From: Owenia fusiformis | Lineage: Eukaryota > Annelida > Polychaeta > Sabellida > Oweniidae | DNA: 64,000 bases | Assembly: GCA_903813345.2 (NCBI GenBank) | Contig: CAIIXF020000005.1 | Location: 14,449,375 to 14,513,374 of the forward strand | Reading direction: 5' to 3' | In this document: piece by piece, positions 11,166-21,879 of the stretch | Layout: the number at the start of each line of letters is the position of its first letter | How positions within the stretch are numbered: the stretch's first letter is position 1 | Translations under genes and position numbers: made by a program | Notes under the pieces: model-generated | Told to the model about the DNA's origin: nothing | The model's database searches: none | What the model saw: the letters and a program-made list of their open reading frames with translations, nothing else

Positions 11166-11773
11166 TGAAAGCAAACCAAACAAGTAATATAAACCTGTAG
11201 AACCAAACAACAAAACAATAACAAATAAGCACATGAAGTTAACTGAACTTCCAAAACCACCTATTACCTTATATTATATCAGAAAACCAGTATCAATTTT
11301 TCAAGGTGCCTGGATGCATGTTCTAAGTGACCCTTTATCTTCAAGTACATTTACGAACATTTCAATCACAGCAAAATTGTCCATTTGCCATAAGATATCA
11401 TTCGATCAAACTATACTATCTTATTTCAATGGCCATTTAAAACTCAATTACCTGATTTGCCTGTCTACTCTCCTTTAATCTATCCTTCAGGAGCATTTCA
11501 AGTTATTTTGTGATTTTGTCAAAAACCTAAAGTAAACACAAGACAAAATCGTATGGAATAAATTGCAATAAGATGGTTATTAAGCTTCTTATTATGGTCT
11601 TACTAGTGGTTATTATTGAGTAATGGTACAGGTATCCGATATGGTATTGCAGCTTACACTTAAGTAATGGTACACGTATCCTTGGATTTTAGGCCCGAAT
11701 ACCGAGGTTTATTTTTTTGATTATCGTGTATTATTATTTTGTGTTAATATTAGTTAACCATCTAACTATTGGC

Positions 11774-11864
11774 TACCCTTTGCATTCGTTTGACTTCACT
11801 TCTTAAAATAGAGCTTCGTCTTCGTCTTGTAGTTTAACTACATGTAGACTCTGCACGCAGGGTA
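11774..11864 (-). mobile_element. Short ~90-bp element D, copy 1
   Basis: It is bounded by TACCCTTTGCATTCG and CTGCACGCAGGGTA, so the ends carry a short TACCCT/AGGGTA inverted repeat. The body has GACTTCACTTCTTAAAA and GCTTCGTCTTCG. It lies in the opposite orientation to the copies at 12384-12471 and 13500-13583. Confidence 0.65.
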
Positions 11865-11908
11865 ACTATTGGCATGATATTGATAACCTTGTTATATTAA
11901 TATAGCGC

Positions 11909-12148
11909 ATAGGCGTAGCCAGGGGGATGCGATGGGATGCGATCGCACCCCCTCCCTCCATAACCAATGAAAATAGAACCATTAGATAGAAGAGAAAAGT
12001 CTTAAAATGCTTTTTTTGAAGCTTCTAGCTCGATTTAGAACGAAGTTGCACCAATTTTTGTAAAATTCAAAACAAATCTTCAAAAACATTTTTAATGCCA
12101 CGATCGCACCCCTTCCCCCCCCCCGACTGTAAGCTGGCTACGCCACTG
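11909..12148. mobile_element. MITE family E (ATAGGCGTAGCCAGG ends)
   Basis: The ends are ATAGGCGTAGCCAGGGGG and CTGGCTACGCCACTG. Just inside them are the matching inner inverted words TGCGATCGCACCCC and CGATCGCACCCC. The length is about 240 bp with no coding frame. Only the left end of a second copy is visible at 15213-15260, next to a G-run. Confidence 0.7.
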
Positions 12149-12383
12149 TAACGTGTAATCAATACGCTACATTTTGTATGTTCAATTTGTATACTAAAAA
12201 CTGTTATTAATCCACAGATTTAGATGAAGACAAGAAAAAAATCCGAATCAAGAATGAAAAGGTGTCTAAGTATATAAATCTTAAGGGTAATGCATATTTG
12301 AATTAAACAGAGGCGGGTTAATTTATATTGTTCTATGAATTACGCTATTATTCAAAATTGCAGCTAAGATGCCTGTTTTATGA

Positions 12384-12471
12384 TACCCTGCGTGCAGAGT
12401 CTAGTTAAACTACGTATACACTAAGACGAAGCTCTCTTTTAAGAAGTGAAGTCAAACGAATGCAAAGGGTA
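12384..12471 (+). mobile_element. Element D, copy 2
   Basis: TACCCTGCGTGCAGAGTC to GAATGCAAAGGGTA matches copy 1 in inverted orientation and copy 3 (13.5 kb) in direct orientation. Copies 1 and 2 therefore flank about 520 bp as an inverted pair. Confidence 0.65.
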
Positions 12472-13310
12472 GTTTTATGAAAAATATCACGAAAGATGTA
12501 TTCTAGATATCAGTAGTATTCTCAGAAATTTATTATCCGAAACGGATAACATCTGGCCATTCGGACAAACAATCGCAGACATAGGCTAAGCTTGTTTATT
12601 TAACAGTTAGATTTGTTGACTTACCGATCCGTATTTCAATCTCCGGGAAGACGTTCTTTTCACTTTGTATTTGCGTGCAGTGTAATATAAGTTGATACTT
12701 TTGTTCAAAAATGTACTTTTAATGGCCATTTTATGCCTTTTATTTTCAAATTATGTTTTGATGTAAGTGTGAAAAGTCAAGAAACGTCAACCCCGACTTT
12801 TAATTAAAAAATGTTGGTTAATCACTTATGGCAAATCACAAGGTTGATGATGTCAACGGACCATGATCGTGGAAGGCTATCAGTATCAGGTGTATATCGG
12901 ATAGAAAATAAATATAGCTAATTTTTCGCACTGATATGATGATGACTATTCTGGCGAATCGGGTAGATATTTCTCAGTTTTTTCCGATAATAAAACTATT
13001 CATTTCTATCAATTTAACAAACAGGGTCCTTTGAATGCACATTAAAACTATAAAAGTATTTATTGGGCGTACATACTCGTTCTGTCATGTTACTTTCATT
13101 TCATTTGCAAGTTGTCCACATATTAATCCAGCGTTTTGTTTAATCAAATTTCCCGCCCCTTGAGGTTTCCGACTGTAAAACTTAATATTTAATACGAACC
13201 AATGCATCAGTTAATATTTTCAGAATACAAATTTTCCATTTTTATTTCTCTGATAGATAAAGTCTCATTTTGAATCTGTTCGTGTATTAAAGAGTATGCT
13301 TTTATAATGC

Positions 13311-13442
13311 CGTGGTCACATTTGCTCAGATTTTCAGCACCGGGGCCTGGCCGATGAGTATTTTGTTCAAAATTGTATTCAATTCTGAACAAGATACTCA
13401 ATCGGCCGGGCGCCGTAATGAAAATCGGAGCAAATGTTATCA
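13311..13442. repeat. Imperfect 130-bp hairpin
   Basis: The left arm (CACATTTGCTCAGATTTTCA, then a GC-rich CCGGGGCCTGGCCGATGAGT, then TTGTTCAAAATTG) is mirrored by the right arm (CAATTCTGAACAAG.., ACTCAATCGGCCGGGCGCC, ..ATCGGAGCAAATGTTAT). The loop is only a few bases. Overlapping frames on both strands arise from the palindrome. It is probably a MITE of its own family. Confidence 0.7.
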
Positions 13443-13499
13443 AGTCATAACTGATGAAAAATCAAATGAGAACATGAACATGGATAATAGGGGCTCTAT

Positions 13500-13583
13500 T
13501 ACGCTGCGTGCAGAGTCTAATTATAAACTACGAGAAGACGAAACTCTCATTTAAGAAGTGAAGTCGAACAAATGCAAAGGGTA
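13500..13583 (+). mobile_element. Element D, copy 3
   Basis: TACGCTGCGTGCAGAGTCTA to AATGCAAAGGGTA shares the full order of words with copy 2, including AAGAAGTGAAGTCGAAC. It lies just after the 13.3 kb hairpin. Confidence 0.6.
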
Positions 13584-13852
13584 GGGTACTATAGAAGGGG
13601 ATCATATAAAAGCACGATCTATTTTACAACGCCTTTAAGTTTTGTTGCCCTTTGTGCATTTCAAAAATAAAATATCTTAATCTGATTTGTTCCACCTTTC
13701 TTTTCGCTCAGTTCTGCAATATTATGTCCATATGTTGTTTAAGATTATGTCATTTGCGAAATAGCTGTAAGACATTATGAGAATGAATATGGGAGATTCC
13801 ACGATAATGTTGTTCACATGATTTTATACACATACCTGCACAACAATCGCAG

Positions 13853-14531
13853 ACAGAAGTCTTAATATTGTCCAATAAAAAATAAGAATCTAACATTTAA
13901 TGATAACAAAAGGATTAATTGCTTAGTTCTCTTTGTTTTAGTCTTTGTTTTCTTAAATGCGGAAGTGTACCAACATCACCTAGATTACATAAGAGATCAT
14001 CTAACAGTCTAAAATTGCTTTTAATTGCAAGTTAATGCATTCCGACCAAAATTTGTATACCTGTAATTTGGGGGGGGGGGGCGATGTTACATCACATAAC
14101 TACAACGTTCATATAGAAATATACAATAAGCATGTCCGTATAAAAGCTAAAATTATAAAAACTCATTTCAAAGTCATTCTGTTCATGGAAGCGTCAAGTT
14201 ATGAAAAACAATGCTAAACACTCAAACAAATCGACTTGATTACCTTTGAAAACTTCTTGAGAGGAAATTGACAAATGTATTTTTCTAACTCATTAGAGCG
14301 TCTGTCTGATTGAAATACTATTTTTTAAATACAAACATAAATGATTTAATCTTGGTCAGAAGTCTGAACATTGTCCAACAAAATAATAAGAATCTAACAT
14401 TTAATGATTACAAAAGGATTAATTGCTATATAGTCTTTGTCTTAGTCTTTGTTTTTCTAACGGCGGAAGTGTACCAACATCACCTTGATTACAGAAGAGA
14501 TCGTCTAACAGTCTAAAATTGCTTTTAATTC
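13853..14531 (+). repeat. Direct repeat pair (13853-14028 and 14356-14531)
   Basis: Two ~176-bp segments run in the same direction from CAGAAGTCT through AATAAGAATCTAACATTTAA and GGAAGTGTACCAACATCACC to CAGTCTAAAATTGCTTTTAA. They agree at roughly nine of ten positions by eye. The DNA between them (with a G11 run near 14070) is not duplicated, so these may be two insertions of one element rather than a tandem duplication. Confidence 0.7.
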
Positions 14532-14925
14532 CCGGGTTTTAATTACATTTTATGTATAGACTTTTTGCCTCTATTCTCACTTTTAAACCTGTTTCTGTTT
14601 GCTTATTTAACAATTGTGATAAATTATTCAGTTAGTGTCGAAATCAAAACAATTTTCTACTTTATAGTCCCCTCCTCTTGCACTGACTAAATATTAAAAT
14701 AAGCCAGTCTGATTGCGAATTTACAAATCCTGTAAAAGTAGCTCCAAACCGCCTTTTAATCAGAGAAAACAATAAGTTAATTCATCTGATTGCGAAAATA
14801 CGAATCAATCTGATTATCTGATCCCCATGCTATTTGATTCGAGCATTATCTACAAGTCAGTCGGGCAAGGCTGAAATTATTTCATTTGAAAACAGAAATA
14901 AATATCAGAACCCCTCTAGCATAAC

Positions 14926-15115
14926 TATTCGGAAGAAATTCATAAAAAAATAAGGTACACAACTGATGAAGGGTCGCACACAATGCACGCACCCCTGTCC
15001 TCATCCTCGGTGTTTGCCCACACACGACCACATTTGACAATTTTTCTAAAAGCGTTTTCCCCAGGAATATAGGTGTAGCGGTTGCCAGAAGTCGCACAGC
15101 TTGGGAGTCAGGGTA
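14926..15115 (-). other. GC-rich coding-like patch, unassigned
   Basis: This patch is visibly richer in GC than its surroundings, and two minus-strand frames stay open across most of it. One frame reads a Cys-containing stretch with balanced charge, including KIVKCGRVWANTEDEDRG. The other is open for about 70 codons. A possible acceptor (CCCAAG or ATCAG) precedes it on the minus strand, but no strong donor ends it. It could be an exon of the gene whose first exon lies at 20.9-21.9 kb, since it is on the same strand and downstream, but neither phase fit nor homology could be shown. It could also be a fragment of a dead element. Confidence 0.25.
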
Positions 15116-15212
15116 TCCTGATCAATGCCTCAACGCCTGACGGGTCTGATATTTAGAGGGGGCGCAAGAATTATTAGGGGGCGGGGTAAACGTGAAAGTT
15201 GCATAAATATCC

Positions 15213-15260
15213 ATAGGCGTAGCCAGGAGGGGGGGGGGGGGGGTGCGATGGGTGCGATAA
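15213..15260. mobile_element. Truncated MITE family E terminus
   Basis: ATAGGCGTAGCCAGGAGG is followed by a long G-run and GTGCGATGGGTGCGAT, matching the left end of the element at 11909. No right end is present. Confidence 0.5.
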
Positions 15261-16489
15261 CAATAGGCTTTATATATGCTTTAATGTTTTATTTAGCATG
15301 ATGCTTTTATGTAGGCTATTAATTACAGTTCTTTTTGCAATATAAAACTGGTATGTTTATGCAAATTCCGATTGGACTAATATAAAGGGATATTGTTTCA
15401 TTATGTGGACTTGAGAAAGTCCGACATACTCATTGCTTTCAACCCAAAACTTAAAATAGGAAGTTATCAAGATTCCAAGAACACGATCGCTACTTAAACA
15501 ATACGTTTGTAAAATCCCGGCGATCGAAATGCAATCAAACTTTCGCAATCAGGTGCCTAATTAGTCTTTTGATCTCTAAAGTTTTACGACTGAACGTTTC
15601 AATGAACTCGTGAGAAGCAAACGCAATCATCATATAAACATTTTTGAAAAGTCAGTCTCGGAAGAATTTTCCAAGCATTCCCTGCTTCGATGCGTTTTTA
15701 TTTCAAGGGCCGTTTAGCGCCGATAATATAATTCATTATAGGGCATTAGGGTTGTGCTTTATTTGTTTTATTTATATAATGTTATAAATGTGTACGACAC
15801 TTTAATGAATTATTTTAAGGGTTACAATGCATATTTGACTTTTCCCTCTAAACGTTTAAAATTCATCTTTATACTTTTCTTAGTTTGCTTCAATAAAATT
15901 TAACATTGGATCCCAGACAGTTATCAAATTCTCAGACATTTGATTAATATAGATATTTGTACTTCCGTTGACCAGTGGTGCTGGTGTGACTGAGATTCGA
16001 ATCTAATATGTTTCATTTTTATGTAAATTGAGAGGAATAAAATTTTATTTTAAGCGTTTTAACAATCTTAACGTTTGGCGTGCAGCTCAACTTAATACAC
16101 AATCAAAGGTCAGAATACAGAAATAAGAACATGCCTTTTATTTGTTATTCAAGCTCCAGCAATATCCCCGTTATAAAACCAAAATAACTGCGGTTAGGTA
16201 CCATATCTTGATTACAGTTAAGACAGGCCATCTCATTTTGGTATGCCAGAGCCACTCTTATCTGCCGATTGTGGAAGGATAAAGACAAAGGGGTTGCGGC
16301 TATCGCGATGAGGCCATCTTATTTCTAGGAATTATTTCTGCCTCTCATTCCTTAAACCGGCTTTGTTAAACAGTGCCAAAATATATAAGTCGGAGCCAAA
16401 AACAAGACTATTTTTATATTTAAATCCCCTCACCTTGTCAATGTCTATGCTATGCCTCAGGCCTGTCAACTTGGGAACACCTAACATGA

Positions 16490-16625
16490 GTGACTTGGAA
16501 ATGTTGAACACCTCCCCTCTAAATGTGGACACCTTGGTCCAAATCTGAACACCTCGATCCAAATTTTGAACACCTTGGTTTAAATTTTATTACATCTTGT
16601 GAAATTTTGAACACCTCAAATTTTT
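16490..16625. repeat. Repeated GAACACCT words, family B relative
   Basis: Six spaced copies of GAACACCT or GGACACCTTGG occur over about 130 bp, with intervals of roughly 20 bp. The words match those inside family B elements, but no family B terminus was found here, so this is either a very decayed copy or a local amplification. Confidence 0.4.
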
Positions 16626-16721
16626 CGCGATCGCTACGCTCGCGTTTCAAACATCCATCAGCGGGGGGGGGGTGGGAACGAACATTTTCGGGACGGAATG
16701 CGTGACATATTAGTGATTCGC

Positions 16722-16926
16722 GTGAAAAGTCCGAACGAAATGCGTACGTTTTTTTTCGGCGTTCGTATTTTTGCTGTGTAGACGAACTTTTTGAGACATT
16801 TTTCTACAGAAATTTTTTTGCTTGACAATTACCAGGTAAAATGCGTATTTGCGTGACATTTTCTGTCACGCAAAAATAACTGGCGTGACTTCAAATTCTT
16901 CAGCAAATGCGTGACAAATACGCAAA
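16722..16926 (+). repeat. Dispersed repeat shared with 2.7 kb
   Basis: This is the longer copy of the repeat seen at 2712-2858. It contains an internal inverted word pair (GCGTGACATTTTCTGTCACGC near 16850) and ends CAGCAAATGCGTGACAAATA. Non-coding. Confidence 0.6.
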
Positions 16927-17121
16927 TTTGTTTTGGACAGTTGACAGGCCTGATGCCTGAATCTGGTTTTCCCACCTTTGGGAGGGAGCCAATATACACA
17001 TAGATTACTTACTGGCCATGGACGGGGGGAGGGGCACAGAAACGAACATTCTGGGGTCATAAGGGATACTTGGGGAAGAGGGAGGGGTGGTGGTGAATAG
17101 TGAAGTCCGGGAGTGAAGTTA

Positions 17122-17447
17122 AGGGGTACTGAAATCTTTCTTTTGATATTTAGTGCTTGAATGAAGACTTGTTTCCACCCCCCGCATTCTAGTAGAATTT
17201 AAATATTTGATCCAAAGGAGTTATTTTAAATCAAACTTGCATTCCGATTAATTAACACTCCAATGATTGTACCGCTTCACTATTGTCTAAGATAATTATA
17301 ATGAATTCACGGGACACTATAGTATATAGTATATTTAAACTTTAGTGGTTGGATGGAGACTTGTTTCCCCACCCGGTACACTAGTAAATTTGTAAATTTT
17401 AAATATTTGATTTAGGGAGGTATTTGCAATCCAACTCTGATGATGCA
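17122..17447 (+). repeat. Imperfect direct repeat pair, ~200 bp apart
   Basis: The blocks at about 17122-17245 and 17322-17447 share ACTTGTTTCC, C-rich CACCC, CTAGTA and AAATATTTGAT in order, with many substitutions. The region also holds G-rich and C-rich runs typical of the small elements in this window. Confidence 0.5.
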
Positions 17448-17639
17448 AGACTAGTCAACCAAGACTAAATTATGAACTTATTATCATTTAGACTATTGAG
17501 TTCATAAAATTATAATTCCATAGATATCATATTTAATCCTGTCAACACAATAATGGTATTAATTGGCATGATATGTAGTCAGAGACGGTTTAAAAAGTTG
17601 TTTAGATTAATGATAGTATTAGGAAAAATCCTAACTCAA

Positions 17640-17835
17640 AGTTTTTGTTCTCTCGCAATCCAGAGCAAACCACTCGCCGGGCAAGCATTCTTTAAAAACG
17701 TGAAGTTTTCACCATGTTGAACAGTTTTGAAAATTGTCCAATTTGAACCATCGCCTTGTATATTTCTGTAACTGCCCCCCCCCCCCTTGACACTCGAGTG
17801 TAAGAATCCTTTCCACACTGTCAATGGTTTTACAA
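17640..17835. mobile_element. Very decayed MITE family A relative
   Basis: GCATTCTTTAAAAACGTGAAG, TTTTCACCATGTTGAAC and a C-run near 17765-17790 follow the order of the family A core, but both termini are lost. The call rests on word order only. Confidence 0.35.
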
Positions 17836-18904
17836 AATAGTTCATGTCAGGAAGGGGGAGGGGTGAGTGTAGAGAACAATCACTGACTGCGATTTGTATG
17901 ATTGAACATTATACACTTATCATAAATTCGTAAAGAATAGTTTTAAAATAAACAGCTTGTTTTATTTTATGATTGGAGTGATGTATGCATAGAAGAATGA
18001 CACTGGTTTTGAAATATCTTAATTATCCCATTGAATAAAGCCATCCGTCCCTCTGTCCATTTTTAACTCATCCTGGTGGACTGATTTGATTTAAAGGAGA
18101 AGTCTCGGTGTAGAACGTGTACACACTAATGGGAACGAATTTTACTCATTTCTATTTAGGATTCGTTCATATACTAGCGGGGCTTTAGAGCATTTACAAA
18201 CGCACGAATTGTATTGTTTCAAGGCAACTTTTATGACATATAATGTATTTAAAGCTGATTAATTTTAGATTATATTCGGTTCAATTTTACAAATAATGAA
18301 TAGTATTACAGTATATCGAAAAATATACAATGATTTACATTAAATTGCGCAGACTGCAAGCAATGTACATGGTTGGCGAATTTACATGCGCGTTCTTGAT
18401 AATAAGAATTAAAGGTTGAACTTAAAAATCAAACATTTTCTTTTTTAAACATAATAAATCTTTAAATCAAGAAAATAAAAATAAGATTGATGATTGAACT
18501 TTTCATAGTCAACTGCGACTGTGTCGACGCATGTTTATTTACTTAGCTAATTAGATATGTAAAATTGTTAATGGCCGCAACGGATAATACGTACATGTAA
18601 GCTGTTCGGATAAGACATTTCTATATGATTAATAACAAATGTTATTCAGCAGAATGTTATTCAGCAGTAACAGATCTTATTAGTTATTATTCAATTTGGA
18701 TAATAAATCTATTATCTCGTCGTATTGATGTTTATTATATAGTGTTTCTCGTTGTGAAAACATGTGTTAGAGCTGCTTTTACATATATAAATGTCAGGAA
18801 ATAAACAAATAATGAACTCAATTTTAATTTTACTTCAAATCCTGGTTTAAAACAGCATGTAATTATCAGCCTTAGCTTTGATCTTGTCCTGGTATATATT
18901 TCCA

Positions 18905-19085
18905 GAATTTCCATCTGCTTATGTTTATTTCATATAAATTTCTCTCTATATTTTGAATGAAGTATCTGATTTTCTTGCATTTTTGAATAATTTAGAGTGT
19001 TAACTACATGTCTGCATAATTCATTCCTTGTCAACCTATCTCGTTTGTGCTTTATTTTTCATTTTAAAAAATTACTGTGATATCT
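18905..19085 (-). repeat. R1 repeat, copy 3
   Basis: CATCTGCTTATGTTTATTTC, then TTGAATGAAGTATCTGATTT, CTTGCATTTTTGAATAATTT and TTCATTCCTTG, follow the R1 order read in inverse orientation. Confidence 0.6.
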
Positions 19086-20860
19086 TTTTGTTGGCTTTCC
19101 ATTACTCTGAACGATATAATTACATGATGGGATCATCAGCGTGATTAAAAAAATGAAATGAATTGCAGCACAATCAATGACTGTGACACCACGTCCAGTG
19201 TATCTCTAATTACAATATTCAAACACCCCAAAATGCACAATATGTACTTAAATGCCTCCAGTTCAAATAAATATTGAGTAAACAATTTTTTTAAATGGAA
19301 ATTCCAAAAATATCAATTTTGTTTGGATATATTGAAGAAACGATCACCCTGAAGACGTGCCAAGTTACTGTGAATGACCTCTCCTACAGCCAATTAGCTA
19401 ACTAACCATACATACAGTGCATTGTGCATTTCATAGAATTGTAACAGAAAGAAAGTTGCAGACCATAACAAGGAAACAATGCATTATTAGCAACTTTTTA
19501 TATCACACATGCTCTTTCTCAAGTGACCAATATGTCCCTACAAAATAATCTCATGCTTATTTATCTAATCTGGAAATGAAGTGACGAAAAAATCTTGAAC
19601 TTGACCCTCTTATGACGTATTAACATGAAGATGGTTTGATCCTTCATTCGATAAAGAGAAACGAATCAAAAGATTGATGATGAGATGTGAATGGTTTACA
19701 AGGGCTCCATCAAGCCGATCTTTTTTTCAAACAAGGACACCATAGAGTTTTTCTGATTAAAAAACAAAGTAGACAAATAAGCCATTTGTTCCCGTCAATT
19801 GTCCTATAATCTTTTACCGACAGATCAACCCATCAACAAAATGATGCAAAATGTGAAAACAGTTAATCCGATCACATATAATTTGTAAAAATTGTTTTAT
19901 CATTATTAACTGTGATTAATCCCGACCTGCCACTTACCTTCTTGTTACGACTCATAATTCAATCATTATCAGAGACGATACATTTTTCCACATAGACTGG
20001 ACTCTGCTCATTTACCGATTAAATGCAATCTGACAACAGCCTTGTCATGAAGTAATTCATCACAGCTAAAACTACTGACGATTTCTACAAGTTTTACAGC
20101 CGATTCATGAGTTATCATAAAAAGCATACAATTTAAAAAATCAATGCCTTACGTCTCTAAATCGATCATTTATTAAAACAGCACTTTCATCCGATTAGAA
20201 TAAGTCAAAACTTTTGCTTATAACTCAAGCAAAAAATGTCAAATTGACTTTGTTAAAATGCAAAAAATAGAAAGAAAAGAAAATGAAATAATCAATAAAT
20301 CAAACAGGTTTGAAATAAGAGCAATATTGTTTAAAAATACCAAAAGCTTGAATGGTCTTCAATCACATTTTAGAGAGAAATTGAGTGGAATTTACATGAC
20401 TGAAGAGACATTTCAGCATGAGTAAGCCTTTCCATCAAAAAGTTGAATGATGAGATGAAGGGTTCTCCATCATACGTGGAAGTTGAGCAATTAACAAGAA
20501 TGAGAAATTAGAAGTTGATGCCAAAGAGCATGGCACACATCTAGTGACATTTGATATTTAAATCATCAAATGTTATTTGAAATAGACACATTTATAACCG
20601 TACTAATTCTAAAATGAAGATATTAGTCCTTATTTAACCTAAAGATCTTACGAATCAACCATAATCCATTTTAGATCAATCTATAATTTACAGAATTCAT
20701 TCATTAAATCTGAATCTAAGTAGAACAAAACTTTTAAACACAAGTCTAATACTATACTGTGCATAAGACAGGATACAGAGAATGCACCAAGGGCGTCATC
20801 AGGAAAACATACATTACCCAAATCCCTACAAACCATATACTACAATTACTTTATAAAGTA

Positions 20861-20874
20861 TCACATACCTGTAC
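20861..20874 (-). promoter_or_regulatory. Splice donor of the 337-codon exon
   Basis: On the minus strand the bases read GTACAG|GTATGTGA, matching the metazoan donor consensus at every key position. It closes the exon in phase 0 after Gln337. Confidence 0.8.
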
Positions 20875-21879
20875 TGTTCTCGAATGAGCTATGAGGAATT
20901 CCTCTGAATTGACCACTATATCATTGGTGTTCGGTGAAATACAATGAAGCGGACTTGTTTGTATTTGTTGTTGCGTTTTCGCTTTGCACTCTGGCGCCAT
21001 CTGGGGTTGAACTTGTCGCGGTGTAACCTGTTGTATTTTTTTGGGAGAATTCCTTTGCAATTGTTGTAATCTCTGTGGAGATTGTTCTTGTAATTGTTGT
21101 AATCTCTGTGGAGATAGTTGTTGTGATTGTTGAGGGGCTACTTGCATTGGCTGTGACGCTGATAGACGTAAATGTTCAGGAGGCAATGGCAGATGTTGCG
21201 GAGATACTTGCGTTGAGGTCAAAGATGATGACTGTGTGATGAACATATTTTGCTTTCCTTGAGGAGATTTCTGTATTAGGACAGAATCAGACTTAAGAGA
21301 TGAAACGCTCGGGTTAGACCTTACAGGGTGGGGATTGGGGTGGGGATACCTCCATGCTGGCCCCATTCCCAATGTTTGGTCAGATGATGTTATATGACGT
21401 AAAGGTGGCGCTGGTGATGTAGGTTTTCGATGCTTCCCTCGTTGGCTCCCAGATTCTGTCAAGTTTTCGTATTCAGAGTCGGATCGCATGTAACATATCC
21501 CCTGTTCCGATACGCTGATGTCACCATAGTTCTTATATTGCCATGGTGACTGTTGAACTTGACCAGGCTTACTATGGGGCAATTGTCGATTATGGTTGCC
21601 ATGGTAACCTGAATGGTCACTATGGTTACCCCCATGATATTCAGAATCAGAGAAACAGTGCCCCCTGGTGTTTACTTTCTGCTGATGGGGCAGTGACATG
21701 TACTCATTATGTTTGGCTAAACGCACGGGAGTTGACTGCTGATTTTTCCGCATCTGAACCCATTTGTTATGATAATGCTGCCACTGTTTATTTTCCCGAT
21801 CACGCTGTTCCTGCCATTTTGTTACCTCACTGTCCTGTTTCGTGAATCCCTCTGCCGCACAAGATAAAGTGCTTCCCAT
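20869..21879 (-). CDS. First coding exon of a predicted myristoylated Gln/Ser/Pro-rich adaptor-like protein
   Basis: This exon encodes 337 codons from ATG (21879) to a consensus donor, CAG|GTATGTGA, where the intron starts at 20868. The exon ends in phase 0. Reading through the donor adds five codons and a stop, so splicing is expected. The start is supported by A at -3, G at +4 and an in-frame TGA six codons upstream. The N-terminus MGSTLSC fits the N-myristoylation pattern (Gly2, Ser6), with Cys7 available for palmitoylation, suggesting a membrane anchor. Residues 20-46 are a charged, aromatic helix-like segment; 81-97 are His/Gly-rich; Y137 lies in YENL, a Grb2-type SH2 motif; 153-160 are Pro-rich; and 225-308 are Gln-rich with SPQRLQQLQ repeats. 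No folded domain is visible and the family was not recognised. An adaptor or scaffold role is inference only. Confidence 0.85.
21022..21117 (-). repeat. In-frame coding repeat (SPQRLQQLQ units)
   Basis: A unit of about 33 bp is present twice almost exactly and once in degenerate form within the exon, encoding SPQRLQQLQ (residues 256-264 and 267-275) and SPKKIQQV (278-285). This is a recent in-frame expansion of Gln-rich coding DNA and is likely length-variable between individuals. Confidence 0.8.

Noticed and set aside
15975-16015. GATTCGAATC as a tRNA B box
   Set aside because: No correctly spaced A box or cloverleaf stems could be found around it.
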